DNA of 64,000 bases from Bilabrum cf. latius. Taxonomy: Eukaryota; Bigyra: Bicosoecida; Bigyra; Bicosoecida. Under the pieces are notes generated by a model. That model made no database searches and had not been told where the DNA came from. It saw nothing but the letters and a program-made list of their open reading frames with translations. The position numbers and the translations under genes were made by a program. Of the stretch, positions 48,892-59,848 are shown in pieces. The stretch spans positions 496,001-560,000 of the forward strand of contig OZ237750.1 of assembly GCA_965178125.1 (NCBI GenBank), read 5' to 3'. The stretch's first letter is position 1, and every line of letters starts with the position of its first letter.

Positions 48892-51800
48892 TCACAGCTC
48901 CTGCTCCTGCTCTTCGGCCTGCTGCGCCTTGCGGAAATCGAAGGTATCTCCTTCCGTGTCCGCCCACTCTGTCCCCGCCATGTAGCTCTTGTAGAACGGG
49001 AGCGAATCGGTGTGCTCTGGCGGCAGCAGCTTTAGCACGAAGCGATACCTCCTTACTTGGCTGGTGTACTCCACAATGTAAAGCTGGTAGTATCTGAAGT
49101 ACGCCACCAGAGCCACCAGTAGAGCCACGGCCATTCCAACGGATAGCAGCGTCACGTAGTCATCCGCCCAACGCTCAAACAGGGCAGTGTACAGTCGCGG
49201 AATCCTGCGAAGGACCTAGAACATGACACTTCCGTACAGTGGCTGTGTAACCTGCCTCGTGCGCAGCTCAGCGACGTAGGCCTTGAACGCCTCGTCGATT
49301 CCGTCCGTACCAAAGTAAAGCTTTTCCAGGGTTTCTGAGGTGCTGATCCCCTGCACGTCCTCTTCGTCGCACCCAAACACAACGCACTGCTGCAGCCTCT
49401 CCGCTTCGTCCGCAAGCCGGTCTACCGCCTGGCCAGGGCGTTGCAGCTCTTCCGCGGTCGTGTAGTTGAACCATGTCGGAACCGAGGCGGAGGGCTCTCC
49501 GACCTCCTCTGGGAACCTGCCATACGTGACAGTGCCTGCTGCCCGAGTAGAAAAGCTCAAAAACTCGAAGCTGGACTTTGCCAAGGTCGTGACCCAGCTG
49601 CCCATGATGTCAAACTGGTTGATTATCGTGTTGGCCTGCACGTATCGCACTGGGAGCATGACAGCCACAGCAACCACGGCAGCCCACAGAACGAAGCTGA
49701 TTCCTGCAGTCCAGTTCCTGGCTTCCACGAAAGTAGCATCGGAGTGCGCTTTGTCCTGCATCTTCTTTATGAGCCATTCGATGGGATCTTTCTTGACTTT
49801 CTCCAGGCCGCTCAGGTCATCCTCGTCCACGGCCCACCGTGACATGTGCACCGTTTGCTCGCCGTCCTCCTGACTTGCGCCTGATGCTCCGCTAGCACCA
49901 CTGGCTCCAGTAAGATCACTTGCCTCGCTTGGACCGCCGGGAAGAAGCTTTGGAGCAGAAGCACCGACCATGATTGCATCTGGTGTGCCTCCACTGCCAC
50001 AATCCGCAGACCCGTTGGCAACATACCCGTCAGATGGCTGCACCTGGGCTGGATTGGAGCCAGAGCGGCGCGTGGCTGCTCTCGTCCTCCTGCCTCTTCT
50101 TTGCTCACGCTTTACCTACTTGCCATACTGCCGCACGATAGAGTCAGATAGGCTGCCGCGCCGCTGCTTGCCGACTCCGAGCAGGTCTGACACCCTCTGG
50201 GCCGAGGCATCCCGAACAATGATGCTGCTCGGATTCGTATTGGCATCGCTGACGCTGCTGCCGCTGGAGCTTTCCCCTTCGCTGGCTCCTGCACCGGTCT
50301 TTGCCATGTCCTCGGCATCAGTGACGGGGTCGCTCTTGGAGTTCTCCAGACGGACCGCCAAGCTGGCAAAGCCCTCCAGCGGGACAGAGTCGAGCAAGTA
50401 GTATCCCGCCATATACTCGAAATGGGCGGCCTGCAGCCCCCACACAAGAGTGCATGGTACGACAGTGAAGACGAGAACAAGAATGGAGCTGGTCGCCGTG
50501 ATGATGTAGAAGAAACTCTGGTCAGAATTCCGCACTCTCCGGTCGTACACATTCGTCACGGATCCAAGCGCATCGGCGATTTGCTATGTATTGTACACGA
50601 AGCTGATCCAGTTCCCGACGTAGTCCTCAAATTCTGGCAAGTTCTCAACGGCTGGCGCCACGCATGCTCTGTCATTGTCCTCAAGAACGGTTCTAAGGTA
50701 CTGGCTGGAGCGGTTGACAAGCGCGGCCCCGGCTAGCCAGTGGATCTCTTCGAACACAGGTGCCCTCCACTGAGACACCGGAAAGACAGACGACGTGTTT
50801 CGAAGCAGCTCACGGGCATCGTAAATGATCTGCTGCGTGAAGTCATCAGTGAGCACCTCACGATCAAAGGCTTTGATGGTGCGGCCACCAGTGACCTGGT
50901 CTACCTCGACGCGAAGATCGAACGCGGTAGAGCGCTTTCCCTTTGACAAGCTATCGGCCAGCCTCCCACGCGGACAACCCGACAAGCTGCCGTCAATGTA
51001 GTCACCAAAGTATCCGACAGTGTCGTGCGGTGCATCGCAGAATACCAGCCTGTGCTGGATGAACGCAAGCTCGCCGAGAGCATCCCTGAAGTCTAGCAAC
51101 TCATCAGGCCCAAGCTGTCCTGGAGCCGCGGATGGATCCGTGCCGCAGCCACTGACACGCTCAAGATGTGCAAGGTACGACCCAAGGAGCCACACGACCA
51201 CCTCTCTTCGGTCACTCGACGCAACCTTGAGCAAGCTTCGTCGGAGGTCCTGCAACTCCGTCAGGTTGACGATCAGCGGAATGGACAGCACTGCAACGAG
51301 CATTAGAAGAGCTGAAGCCAGCACACACTTCATGCGAGGAATGCCTGGGTACTCCCGCGGCCTGGCTGCCTCGCTGATGCCCACCATACTAGCGAGCACA
51401 GACTTCGGGCGCAGCTTCACAGGATGCTGCGCAATTATAGCCCTTTTCATCGCAGTAGAACCAGGCGACTTGATCGTTGCTAGACCATCGCCCTGGGTAC
51501 TTTCCTGTCCCTGAAACCGCAAGGAGTGGGTCACAGAGCTGGCATCAGCTGATGCAGCATTAGTGCGCAAGCTGGACTTGAGGGGCTTTACATTGAGCCT
51601 CGCTTCGGTGGCTGCAGCCGGAAGGAGGTGCATGTCATGCGAATCAGTCGATATCCGCTTCATGGTTGCAGTGGCAGGTGCCAGCTAGCTGTCTCCGGTC
51701 ACGGGTGTAGGTGAAGTGTCGGTCTCCCCAGTCCCCTCGGTGCGACCAGAAGACACAGATCCCGAGACACTTGCTCGCGCCCTTCCAGCGGAATCTTTGC

Positions 51801-54731
51801 CACTTTCAACGGGCACGTTGATGTCTAGCTATGGTTTGGGTGCCTCTATACCAGAATCAGGATCAGCGTCGGCACCAGCGGCAGCAGCACCGTCGGAGCT
51901 AGCTTCAGTCCGTCCACCAAACTGCTTGGTCTCACCCTTTTGCGTAGACCCTCCGTATGCGGTCTTTGGCTGATCTGAAGCATTTTGTTTTGAAGCACCA
52001 GCACTGTGATGGAGGTTTTGTGGTGACTGGCTCGCGCCGATGTGGGTGGCATCCACCGAGGCAGTTCCTCGTGCCGCTTTGGCACCTGCGTCTCTTTGAG
52101 GCCCACCCTTTTGCTTCGAATCTTCGAGTGCAGGGCTTTGCATGGATGGCGTGATCGGGGGCAACTTGGATTTCGGTGGTGGACTGCTGGATCCGGAGGT
52201 CCCGGTTGTGGCAGCGGTTGGCTGTGCGACGGACATTTGGCCTAGTTCCATTGCTAGGATCTCTCTCTCCGTCGGCTTCCTCTCGAGTGTCTTTTGAGCG
52301 GCTTCTTCAACAGCATCGGACTTGGCCTCGCCATCATCTTTGCCGCTGGATTTGATGGACGACCTGCGGCGCTTCTTCATTGATCGGGCGGCCACTGCAT
52401 CAGCAGAGCCCGTCGCCTAGCTAGCCTGCTAGCCGCTGTCGTCAGCAAGCAGCGGCTTGGTGCTGTCCATCGAATCAGCATCATCATTGATACCGACTTG
52501 ATCACCAGTTCCCTTGCCAGCTGCATCATCCTCGTCACTGCCACCGTCACTGCCTTGCAACTTGGGAGCAAGCGGGATCTGTTGCACGATGGTGGCTGCC
52601 CTACTGGCCGCAGCCTCCTCCTCCCTGGCATCTGCGAGCTCCAAGTACCATCGAGACCCCTTCGAGTCACCCCGCACCTAGTCCAGAAACTGACTGTAGG
52701 CTCGCAGCACCTGCGTGCTGTAGCTGTGGTTCTCAAGCAGAGCCACGAACGACCTCGAGGCGCTCTCCTCCGCGCTGCCGATTCTCGCGATTGCGTCGCG
52801 TACCTCCCGCATGTCTGCGTTGCCCCTCGTCATCATGGATGCAAACGACTATAGCTCTTCCATCGCGATACGATGGTAATGCTGCGCGCTCCTCAGCGAT
52901 TTGGACAGGTCAAGGTATCTCACGGTGCCGACACCGTTAGCCAGCTGCTGCCTCCTCCTCTCGAACAGGTACCGAAAAAAGCAGTACCGAATGTCTAGCA
53001 TGTTGATCTTCGCCGCTGCGGAAGCAGACATGCGCACTGGTAGTGCCTGGCCAAAGAAATGATGCACGTTTAGCATAGACAGCCAGAAGAGGCCGTTCTC
53101 CTGCAGATGCCTAGCTGCGTGCGAGTATAGCCACTGCATGACGAGCCCCCTCTTCTTCTCTCTTCGCCAGCGCTTCCGCGATTCCTCTGCGATCTGAACC
53201 ACGGTGCTGGTCTCAATTCCGCTCGCTGCCACGCTGCCAGCCTCGGACGCTTGCTGTTGTTGTGAGAGCAGCTCATCGTCGTCGTCATCATCCTCGTCGC
53301 TCTCGTTGAAGCCGGCGTCCTCATCGTGGTTCGCGGTCAGGGTGATGCCCAGCAGGGACAGCAGCGAGAACTGCCTGTTGCTCTGGTCTGTGCTGCGCTC
53401 CAATCCGACGAAGGCGGAATCCGTGCGGCGCATAACGTGCCGCACCATGATGTCTACATCAGATTCCCCGGCCGCGTCGAGCCCCAGCCGGGACACCAAA
53501 CCGGCTTCGGCGTGCCTGCCTCCGGTCGTGATGATGTGGTACATCTTCGAAACCTTTGGCATCCGGCTTGTCACTAGAAACCACCGTCTGTAGGCAAGAA
53601 GCCATCCAAGGTAAGCCGCTGGTCCCGCCCCCACCAAAAGCAGGTCTCCGGACGCGTCTAGTGACAGACCCAGCACTCGGCACGTCTCACAGATGGATGC
53701 CCACAGGAAGAGAGCAAACGCGCCGCATCGGAATTGATTTGAGGCCTGGCTGTTGTACGGGAACATCAGCAGGATCTGGTATAGCATGATAGTTGCAATG
53801 ATCGGCTTCGCCAGCACGAACAGTGGGTCCACCACGCGCTGCACATGGTCGAGGAGAATGAGGACCAGCTTGAGCACCAGCACCAGGACCTCGGATCTCC
53901 CATGCGTCATGCCGAAGGAGCCCTCCACATCCACTGCGATCACGGCCGTGACGAACGAGACAGCTCCAAATAGGACAATGAGGATCCAGGCAGCAATGAC
54001 CACCCCAACGTTGATTGGCGTCCCTTCGAACGCCGCGTACTCAACTACACCGCCCCTTGGAAACGGGATGGCAAAGTTTGACAGCAGTTCCACTATTGGC
54101 ATATACAAAAAGGTCACCTGTGCACAGGGGGAATCGGATTGAGCTGTGGGTGAGCTTTGCTATGATTTTCATCGCCGCCTAGTAGCAGTGCGTGTAGCAT
54201 GCTCAACCACGTCGCCAAGTATTTTAAAGACGATCTTCTGCCAATTTATTGCTGCTAGTCATTGAGTGCACTCAAGGCGCGAGGTCGTTCTTATCTTACG
54301 AGTGAAACGATGAAAACCCGGAGGAAATCCAGTGCTCGTGATGGCGACGTGGTTGAGCATTCTAAACGCACTGCCACATATGTCAAGGTGCCCAAGGCGA
54401 TGAAAATCATCGCAAAGCACACCCACAGCTCAATCCGTTTCGCTTCATGCCCGACTGATTGGAATACTGTCGCCATGTACTCGCTCGCCTGCTGCAGGAT
54501 TCCGACCAAGCTACCGGGGGGAAACTGGAACAAATCTTCAGAGAAGTTTGTGGCTAGAAGCTACAAAGGTTCCTGTGAAAAATCTCGAAGAAGTAGCGGA
54601 GGAACGGAGGGTCGGATATAAAAACCATGGTTCAGAGCACTCGGAACAGTCGGTCGCGTATTGCGCGTATTGCTCACCACCAAAAACGCAATTGCGAGCA
54701 GGTACGCTTTCACGCTATTCTATGACATCAT
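48892..54731 (-). CDS. TmcB-like giant polytopic membrane protein, 1885 aa
   Basis: Exons 54731-54300 and 54117-48892, with a 182-bp phase-0 intron (GTAAG to GTGCACAG). Ends in TGA. TAG is Gln at many joints (for example 52849, 52429, 51829, 50584, 50116, 49216). A hydrophobic N-terminal segment (MMSQNSVKAYLLAIAFLVV) may be a signal or first helix. Membrane helices lie at about 101-124 and several between 175 and 320. A helical repeat region follows (about 530-640), including LLENHSYSTQVLRAYSQFLD, which is like the TPR-type repeats of the tiny-macrocysts B (TmcB) family. Four more helices are at about 1074, 1345, 1614 and 1802. This overall plan is common in ciliates, oomycetes, green algae and amoebae; a role in sensing is suspected for the family but the function is largely unknown. 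No PAS domain was clearly seen. Confidence 0.65.
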
Positions 54732-55088
54732 TGAATATATCACCAGAAAAATTGCTGCAGGGTTGCTTTGTCATGGCTCATTGAAGCAGTAGTACGTGGC
54801 CTTTGCTAGCGGCACATGCGGGCCAACTTTGGCTTCGCTCACCTCGCTCAACTGATGCAAGCTTCCCAGAGCCAAGGGTACTTTGAAAGGCCTAGTTGCC
54901 TGAGCTTGATGTAAACGCGCTTCCATTCGTGCGTCTTTTCGCCATCTCGCAAACAGTGTTCCAACAGAAGAACACTCAAGCTATAACCGGAACTAGGCTG
55001 TCGCAACCGGAGGATGCCAATGGTCGCAGGCAACACACTGATCGGCCAATGAAATTCCTACGCATACCCATCCAAAAATCAAGTCATT
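54732..55088. other. Intergenic region between DAW1 and the TmcB-like gene, nothing recognised
   Basis: 357 bp with both neighbours on the minus strand. It should hold the DAW1 3' untranslated region and the TmcB-like promoter. The short open frames inside have no coding features. Confidence 0.35.
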
Positions 55089-56717
55089 TCACCCCGGCTC
55101 CTTCCCGACCCCAGCCCCACTCCCTCCAGCCGCACCCCCCGTCGCCGCCCCAGCACTAGCACCCGCCTCTCCCTCTTCTCCGCCCTGCTTCCAGACCCTA
55201 CAAGTGTTATCCTTGGACCCCGTGATGATGGTGTCCCCCGAGTAGTTGAAGGTACACGAAAAGATTTCGTCCGAGTGCCCCTCGAGCACCTACAGACACT
55301 CTCCCGTGTCTGAGTCCCACACCCTCGCCGAGTGGTCAGAGGAAGCAGTCAGGATGCGAGTGCCCATTGGGTTAAACGCAACCTTTGATATCTCGCCCTC
55401 ATGCCCCGCTAGGATATTCGAGCAGGCGTGCGTGGCAGCATTGTAGATCCTGGCAGTCCCGTCCCCCGAGGCAGTCACCACCTTCCGCCCCGTGCTGTCG
55501 AATGCGACGTCAAGGACCTCGTCATGGTGGCCACGAAGAGTCGCCTCGCACTTGCCCGTGCCCACGTCCCATAGCTTGGCGGTCTGATCGATGGAGCCGC
55601 TTACCACCTTGTTGCCCTCAAAGTTGAAGCAAGTAGCGGAAATCTCGCTCTGGTGGCCCGTCAGGACGTGCGCGGCGCCGCCCGTGCGGACGTCCCAAAG
55701 CCTCACGGTCTTGTCAAAGCTGGCCGTGACGAGCAGCGAGCCGGAATTATTGAACTGCAGTGCCACCGTCTCGGCGGTGTGCCCTTTCAGCGTGTGCAGC
55801 TCCCTGCCAGTCACCACGTCCCACACCTTGGCAGTGTGGTCCATCGATCCGCTGGCCACAAACGAGCCTGTCGGGTCGAACTGGATGCAAACTATCTCTT
55901 CTTCGTGGCCTTTGAACGTGTGCTTGCACTCGCCCGTCTCTGTGCTCCAAAGCTTCGCCGTTTTGTCGAAGGATCCAGTCACGATGAGGTCCCCGAACGG
56001 ATTGTTGAACGAAATGGCGTACACAACGTTGCGATGACCTTCCAAGACATGAACTTCGTCACCAGTAGCCGTGTCCCACACCTTGCAGGTGCGATCATAC
56101 GATCCAGTGATGAACCGGCTGCCGCTCTTGTTGAACGCGCAGTTCGTCAGTGGCAGAATGTGCGCCTTTAAGGATCGGAAAAGGCGGTAAGAGCGATCTG
56201 ATGGATCTTCCAGCTTGCTTGCCATCTGCAACAAATGATGGAATGGAACTTGCACGATAGCGTGGTTGTGCTGAGATTAGTTGCCCTGCATAGCTGCCAC
56301 GCTCGAATCGAGATTCTCACCCTGCGCAGCAACTTTTCCAATTGCGGGCGCCTAGCTTCTGACACAAGAGGCTCTCGGAGAACTATATCCTATGCAAGTT
56401 TTGAAACGTCCGTACTGCGGATATAAGTATCTTCATGAGAGAAACGCGCCTTCACGTGCAACGTATCGGAAAATCCTTGGCATGTTATGCACTTTAAAGC
56501 TTCTTACGTCGGCGATAGATGCAACAAATCCAATGTTCTGGTACCTTTGGTCCCATTTTTTCTCTCAAACTCCAAGATAAGCCCTGCAAGTTGAACCAAG
56601 ACGGAAAGGCAAGAATAACAAAATCAAATACAAGCTCACTCCCAGCCATTCGTGGGAAAGAATTGCATCGAGCTCACCTGGGGGATAATAACGAACTAGA
56701 AACCTTCTCAATTTCAT
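55089..56717 (-). CDS. DAW1: Dynein assembly factor with WD repeats 1 (DAW1/WDR69)
   Basis: Four exons: 56717-56678, 56583-56508, 56414-56321 and 56225-55089, with introns of 94, 93 and 95 bp. 448 aa, TGA stop. Exon joins restore the conserved N-terminus: [14 protein letters not shown] joined to [10 protein letters not shown], then LDLLHLSP joined to TTDVSKLAQDI, then QLEKLLRR joined to MASKLED. Eight WD40 repeats follow, the length of the animal protein plus a Gly/Ala/Glu tail. A TAG at 55290-55292 sits in [19 protein letters not shown], where DAW1 proteins have Gln, giving the clearest evidence for TAG=Gln in the window. DAW1 helps load preassembled dynein arms into cilia. Nearly every repeat matches the family in order and spacing, so identity is very secure. 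Confidence 0.95.
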
Positions 56718-56835
56718 AATTCTGACTCTGCGACTGCAAAGGGGTTCTCTTTACGGCCGCGAGCCGAATCGATCGTAAAAAGTACACGTTACCGGCATTG
56801 ATCGGTCCGTTGCACGGAGCAGTTTATTGGACGCC
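56718..56835. promoter_or_regulatory. Divergent intergenic region between DAW1 and coiled-coil gene
   Basis: 118 bp between two start codons, containing TTTATTGG (CCAAT-like) about 10 bp before ATG 56836. A shared promoter is inferred; if so, the two genes may be co-expressed. Confidence 0.35.
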
Positions 56836-59451
56836 ATGGCTGAAGATGCTCGCCTACATGCCATGAAATCAATGCATCAGGAGAAAACAAAGTCTTTGAT
56901 GCGATCAATATCCCTGCTTCAGAAAGAAGTGCGCTCATTGAGAGCACAAAGCAAGGATCACCGCAGAAGCGCTCAACTACAAGCCCTGCAGCAAGAAATC
57001 AGAAGATAGGAACTTGTATCCGAGGTTTTGAAAGTGTTTGTAGAAAGAAGCTGCGACCTAACACGAGAGCAAGTGGATGACATGGTAATGAAGAAAACAA
57101 TCGGTGCCCCGCTTCGGTTTACCCCAACGAGCAGGGAAGAGCTCGCCATGGAAATCGTCGCGCTCCGGCGAAAAGTCAAACAAATAGAATCTAAGAATGC
57201 CAAGTTGAAGCTCAGAGGTCGCAAGGGTGCGCACAAGGGCCCAGAGGCGAAATCACCTGATGAAGCCACGGATCGCCACACGTCTGTGACGCTGCCATCG
57301 CTGCCGTAGGCCTTGCCTGGCAATGAAATGGCTGATGCAGGTTATGGTTACTCCGTGGACTATAGAGCTAGGGCTGGATCATCCAGTAGCAGGCCCTCCA
57401 CAGCAGGTGCGGCAAGTGCGAGACCGGCACGGGCTTAGATTGCGAGCACAGCTGCGCTTCGGCGAGTGGTCGAGAAACTGGAAGCCGACCTAGACGGCTA
57501 GAAGCAAGCTGTACAGTCACTGCAGCGTGAGCTAGCGGCATCGCAGGAAGAAGCCGAGCGCCTGGCCCTATTCGAAGACAAGGCGAGGCAGCTCGCCACA
57601 AAGTACTCCCACGCCAAGGACGCGCTCAGGGCTATGCGAGACGAAGTCGCGGCAGAGGCTAGGCGCAGGGAACAAGAGGCGTCCAGGGCCCGAGAGGCAA
57701 AGGGAGAAGCCCTGGAAGCCCGCGCCAAGCTGGAGGCGTACAGGGGGGAATCTGACAAGGGGAGGACACAGCGGGCCATGGAGACAGCCAAGGCGTCGAG
57801 GGACAAAGTCGAGCTCATGACGTCGCTGCAGGAGGCGAGGGACGCCGCGCGAGATGCGATGGAGCGCGCCGAGGCGGTGAGAAGGAAGGCGCAGGCGGAG
57901 TCGAGGGCTAGAGGGGAGGCCGAGCAGGCGGCCAAAGAGGCCAGGCAGCAGGCCGAACAGGCTGCGGCCGACGCCAAGCGCGCGTAGAGGGAGAGCGCAG
58001 ACGCCTCGACGCACCACAGGACCCTGATGTCGGAGAGAGACGAGGCCCGCACAGCCCTCACTCACGCCCGGGAGGCCCTTGCGCAGGCCAAGGAGGAGCT
58101 TAGGACCACAAGAGAGGAGGTCAGGGAACAAAGCGACAAGGCCGCCACCGCCCTCGCCGGGCAGGCCAGGGTATCGAGAGAGGCGGCAGAGCAGCGAGCC
58201 CGCGCGGAGGCTCTCGAGCGAGACACGGAGGCCCGGGGGGAGGAGCAGCAGAGAGCCAGGGAACAGGAACAGAAGTCCAGGGAACAAATCGCCCGGCTGG
58301 AAGGCCAGCTGGAGGACGCGAGGGAGGATGCGAGGCGGGCCACGGAGCAGAGCCATGCAAGAGCGACCAAGCTCGAGCAGCTCCTCGAGAAGGTACAGGC
58401 CGCCAAGGAAGAGCAGCAGCGAGCAGAGGCACTGTCCGAGAAACGGCTGGCTGCGTGCGCTGCCGTGGCGTCAGTCCTGCGAGACCTTGGGTCGCGTGCC
58501 AGAGCGGTGAAGAATGCATGCGCCTAGCGGGCCGGTGCTGCCGCTTCAACCACCGGCGGAGCTGCTGGTCCGGACGGCAGTGGTGCGATGCAGATCGGCG
58601 GCGAGGCAGTGGCGAGGCTTTAGTCTGCCGCTGTGGACGCCGGCACGTGTGCACAGCTGCAGGAAGGTGCAGAGAGCGTGGATCAGGCACTGGCGGCATG
58701 TGGAGCGCTGCTCAAACAGCTGGATTCCGGCAGCGCAAGCACAGCTGCTCCGGAGATATCATCGGTTGAAGGCAGTGGGGTGGGCGATGGGAGTACTAAA
58801 GGTCGGGCTGACCTAGAGAGTGCGAGCGGGACCAGCAGCAGGTCAGAATCGGGTGCTGCCGCCCGTGATGGTGATGACAATGACGAGGCCAGCGACCAGG
58901 GCAATGGCCCTGATGATGTGGAGTCTAGAGAAGGGCACGAGGGCGGGTAGGAGGTAGCTGATCCTTCAGCTGCCTAGGCCATGCCACGCGAAGGCCAAGA
59001 GCAAGCCCAAGGGCCATAGGCAGGGGCATAGATCTAGGCAGGGGCAGTCGATCTACCTGGCGGGCATGATCACGGGATAGGAGCAGCAGAAGATGCGGAT
59101 AGAGAGGCAGATTCTGTCAGTCCAAAAGAAGATCAAGTAGACGGCACAGACACCTCTGGCAATGCTGCAGATTCGCAAGAACTTGCGGCTGCTGGCAGGA
59201 GCGGGATCGCCGCTGTCGGGCAGGAGGACAAGGACCGGGGTGGCGGCGAACAAGACTCGGCGAGCGGCGGTGATTCGAAGGAAGAACTTCAACTGCATTC
59301 AGGTACACAAGACAATGGTGCGCGAAAAGCGCATTCCGGAGTTGCCTCTGCGGCAGACGGGCAGGGGGATGCTGCCGCAGGTCCACTGGCAGCTCTAGAG
59401 TCTGGTGCTGGTGCTGACGAGCTGAGCGATTCGGATGAAGATTCGAGCTAA
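56836..59451 (+). CDS. Coiled-coil protein, 871 aa, possible ciliary/centrosomal role
   Basis: One exon from ATG 56836 to TAA 59449-59451, with TAG as Gln at many sites (for example 57007, 57307, 57986, 58526, 58948). The N-terminal 160 residues look like a conserved globular/coiled module: SLMRSISLLQKEVRSLRAQ, then DLTREQVDDMVMKKTIGAP and RFTPTSREELAMEIVALRR. From about 200 to 560 there is a continuous Glu/Arg/Ala coiled coil. The tail is acidic, Gly/Ala/Asp-rich and disordered. I could not name the family. Sharing a 118-bp divergent promoter region with DAW1 makes a ciliary or basal-body role plausible, but that is inference. Antisense open frames over the coiled coil are shadows of its biased composition. 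Confidence 0.75.
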
Positions 59452-59848
59452 CGATGATTGAGCATGAGAACACGCGTTTGAACCTACCATTTTATTTTTC
59501 GGTGCGGCCTATGGTGCATGAGCGGCCCCGGTCGCGGAACCGACCGTGACAACTCGGAACGGTCACCAGCAACTGATGCCGATCACCACCAACAAGCAAA
59601 GCATCAACATTGCGTGCGCATTTTTGCAAGCAATACCAGTTCTATTGTCGTTAATAAACTGGTGAGCTCCTGGTTATGCATAGATCTTGCGGCTTTGCGC
59701 TGGGTACTACAATGGTGTGGTGCGCGTAGCCGGCCTAGAACCGGTGACTACGAAGGGCAGACTGCATAATTCATCTGGCCGTTTCCACACTACGATAATT
59801 TAAATGCATGCAATAGTATTCACTAAGCCGCAGATTTGCTGGTGAAGC
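59452..59848. other. Intergenic region, nothing recognised
   Basis: 397 bp between the coiled-coil gene and the sterol acyltransferase gene, both on the plus strand. It has CCGGTTCTAGGCCGG on the minus strand near 59730, which resembles a tRNA T-arm, but no cloverleaf could be completed. Confidence 0.35.

Noticed and set aside
55290-55292. TAG read as leucine or glutamate instead of glutamine
   Set aside because: The DAW1 and ankyrin positions are typical Gln sites. Leu would place a hydrophobic residue in charged coiled-coil faces many times. Glu is less easily excluded and needs the tRNA.
57498-58356. Long minus-strand frames over the coiled-coil gene
   Set aside because: They are Leu/Ser/Arg-rich complements of Glu/Arg/Ala heptads, a common artefact.
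4029-59451. Reading the many TAG-broken frames as pseudogenes or as rows of short separate genes
   Set aside because: The breaks are almost only TAG, fragments keep the same frame for kilobases, and conserved domains continue across them. Decay would also give TAA, TGA and frameshifts.
59715-59760. Possible tRNA on the minus strand
   Set aside because: A T-arm-like hairpin is present, but no matching acceptor stem, D-arm or anticodon arm could be found at the right spacing.
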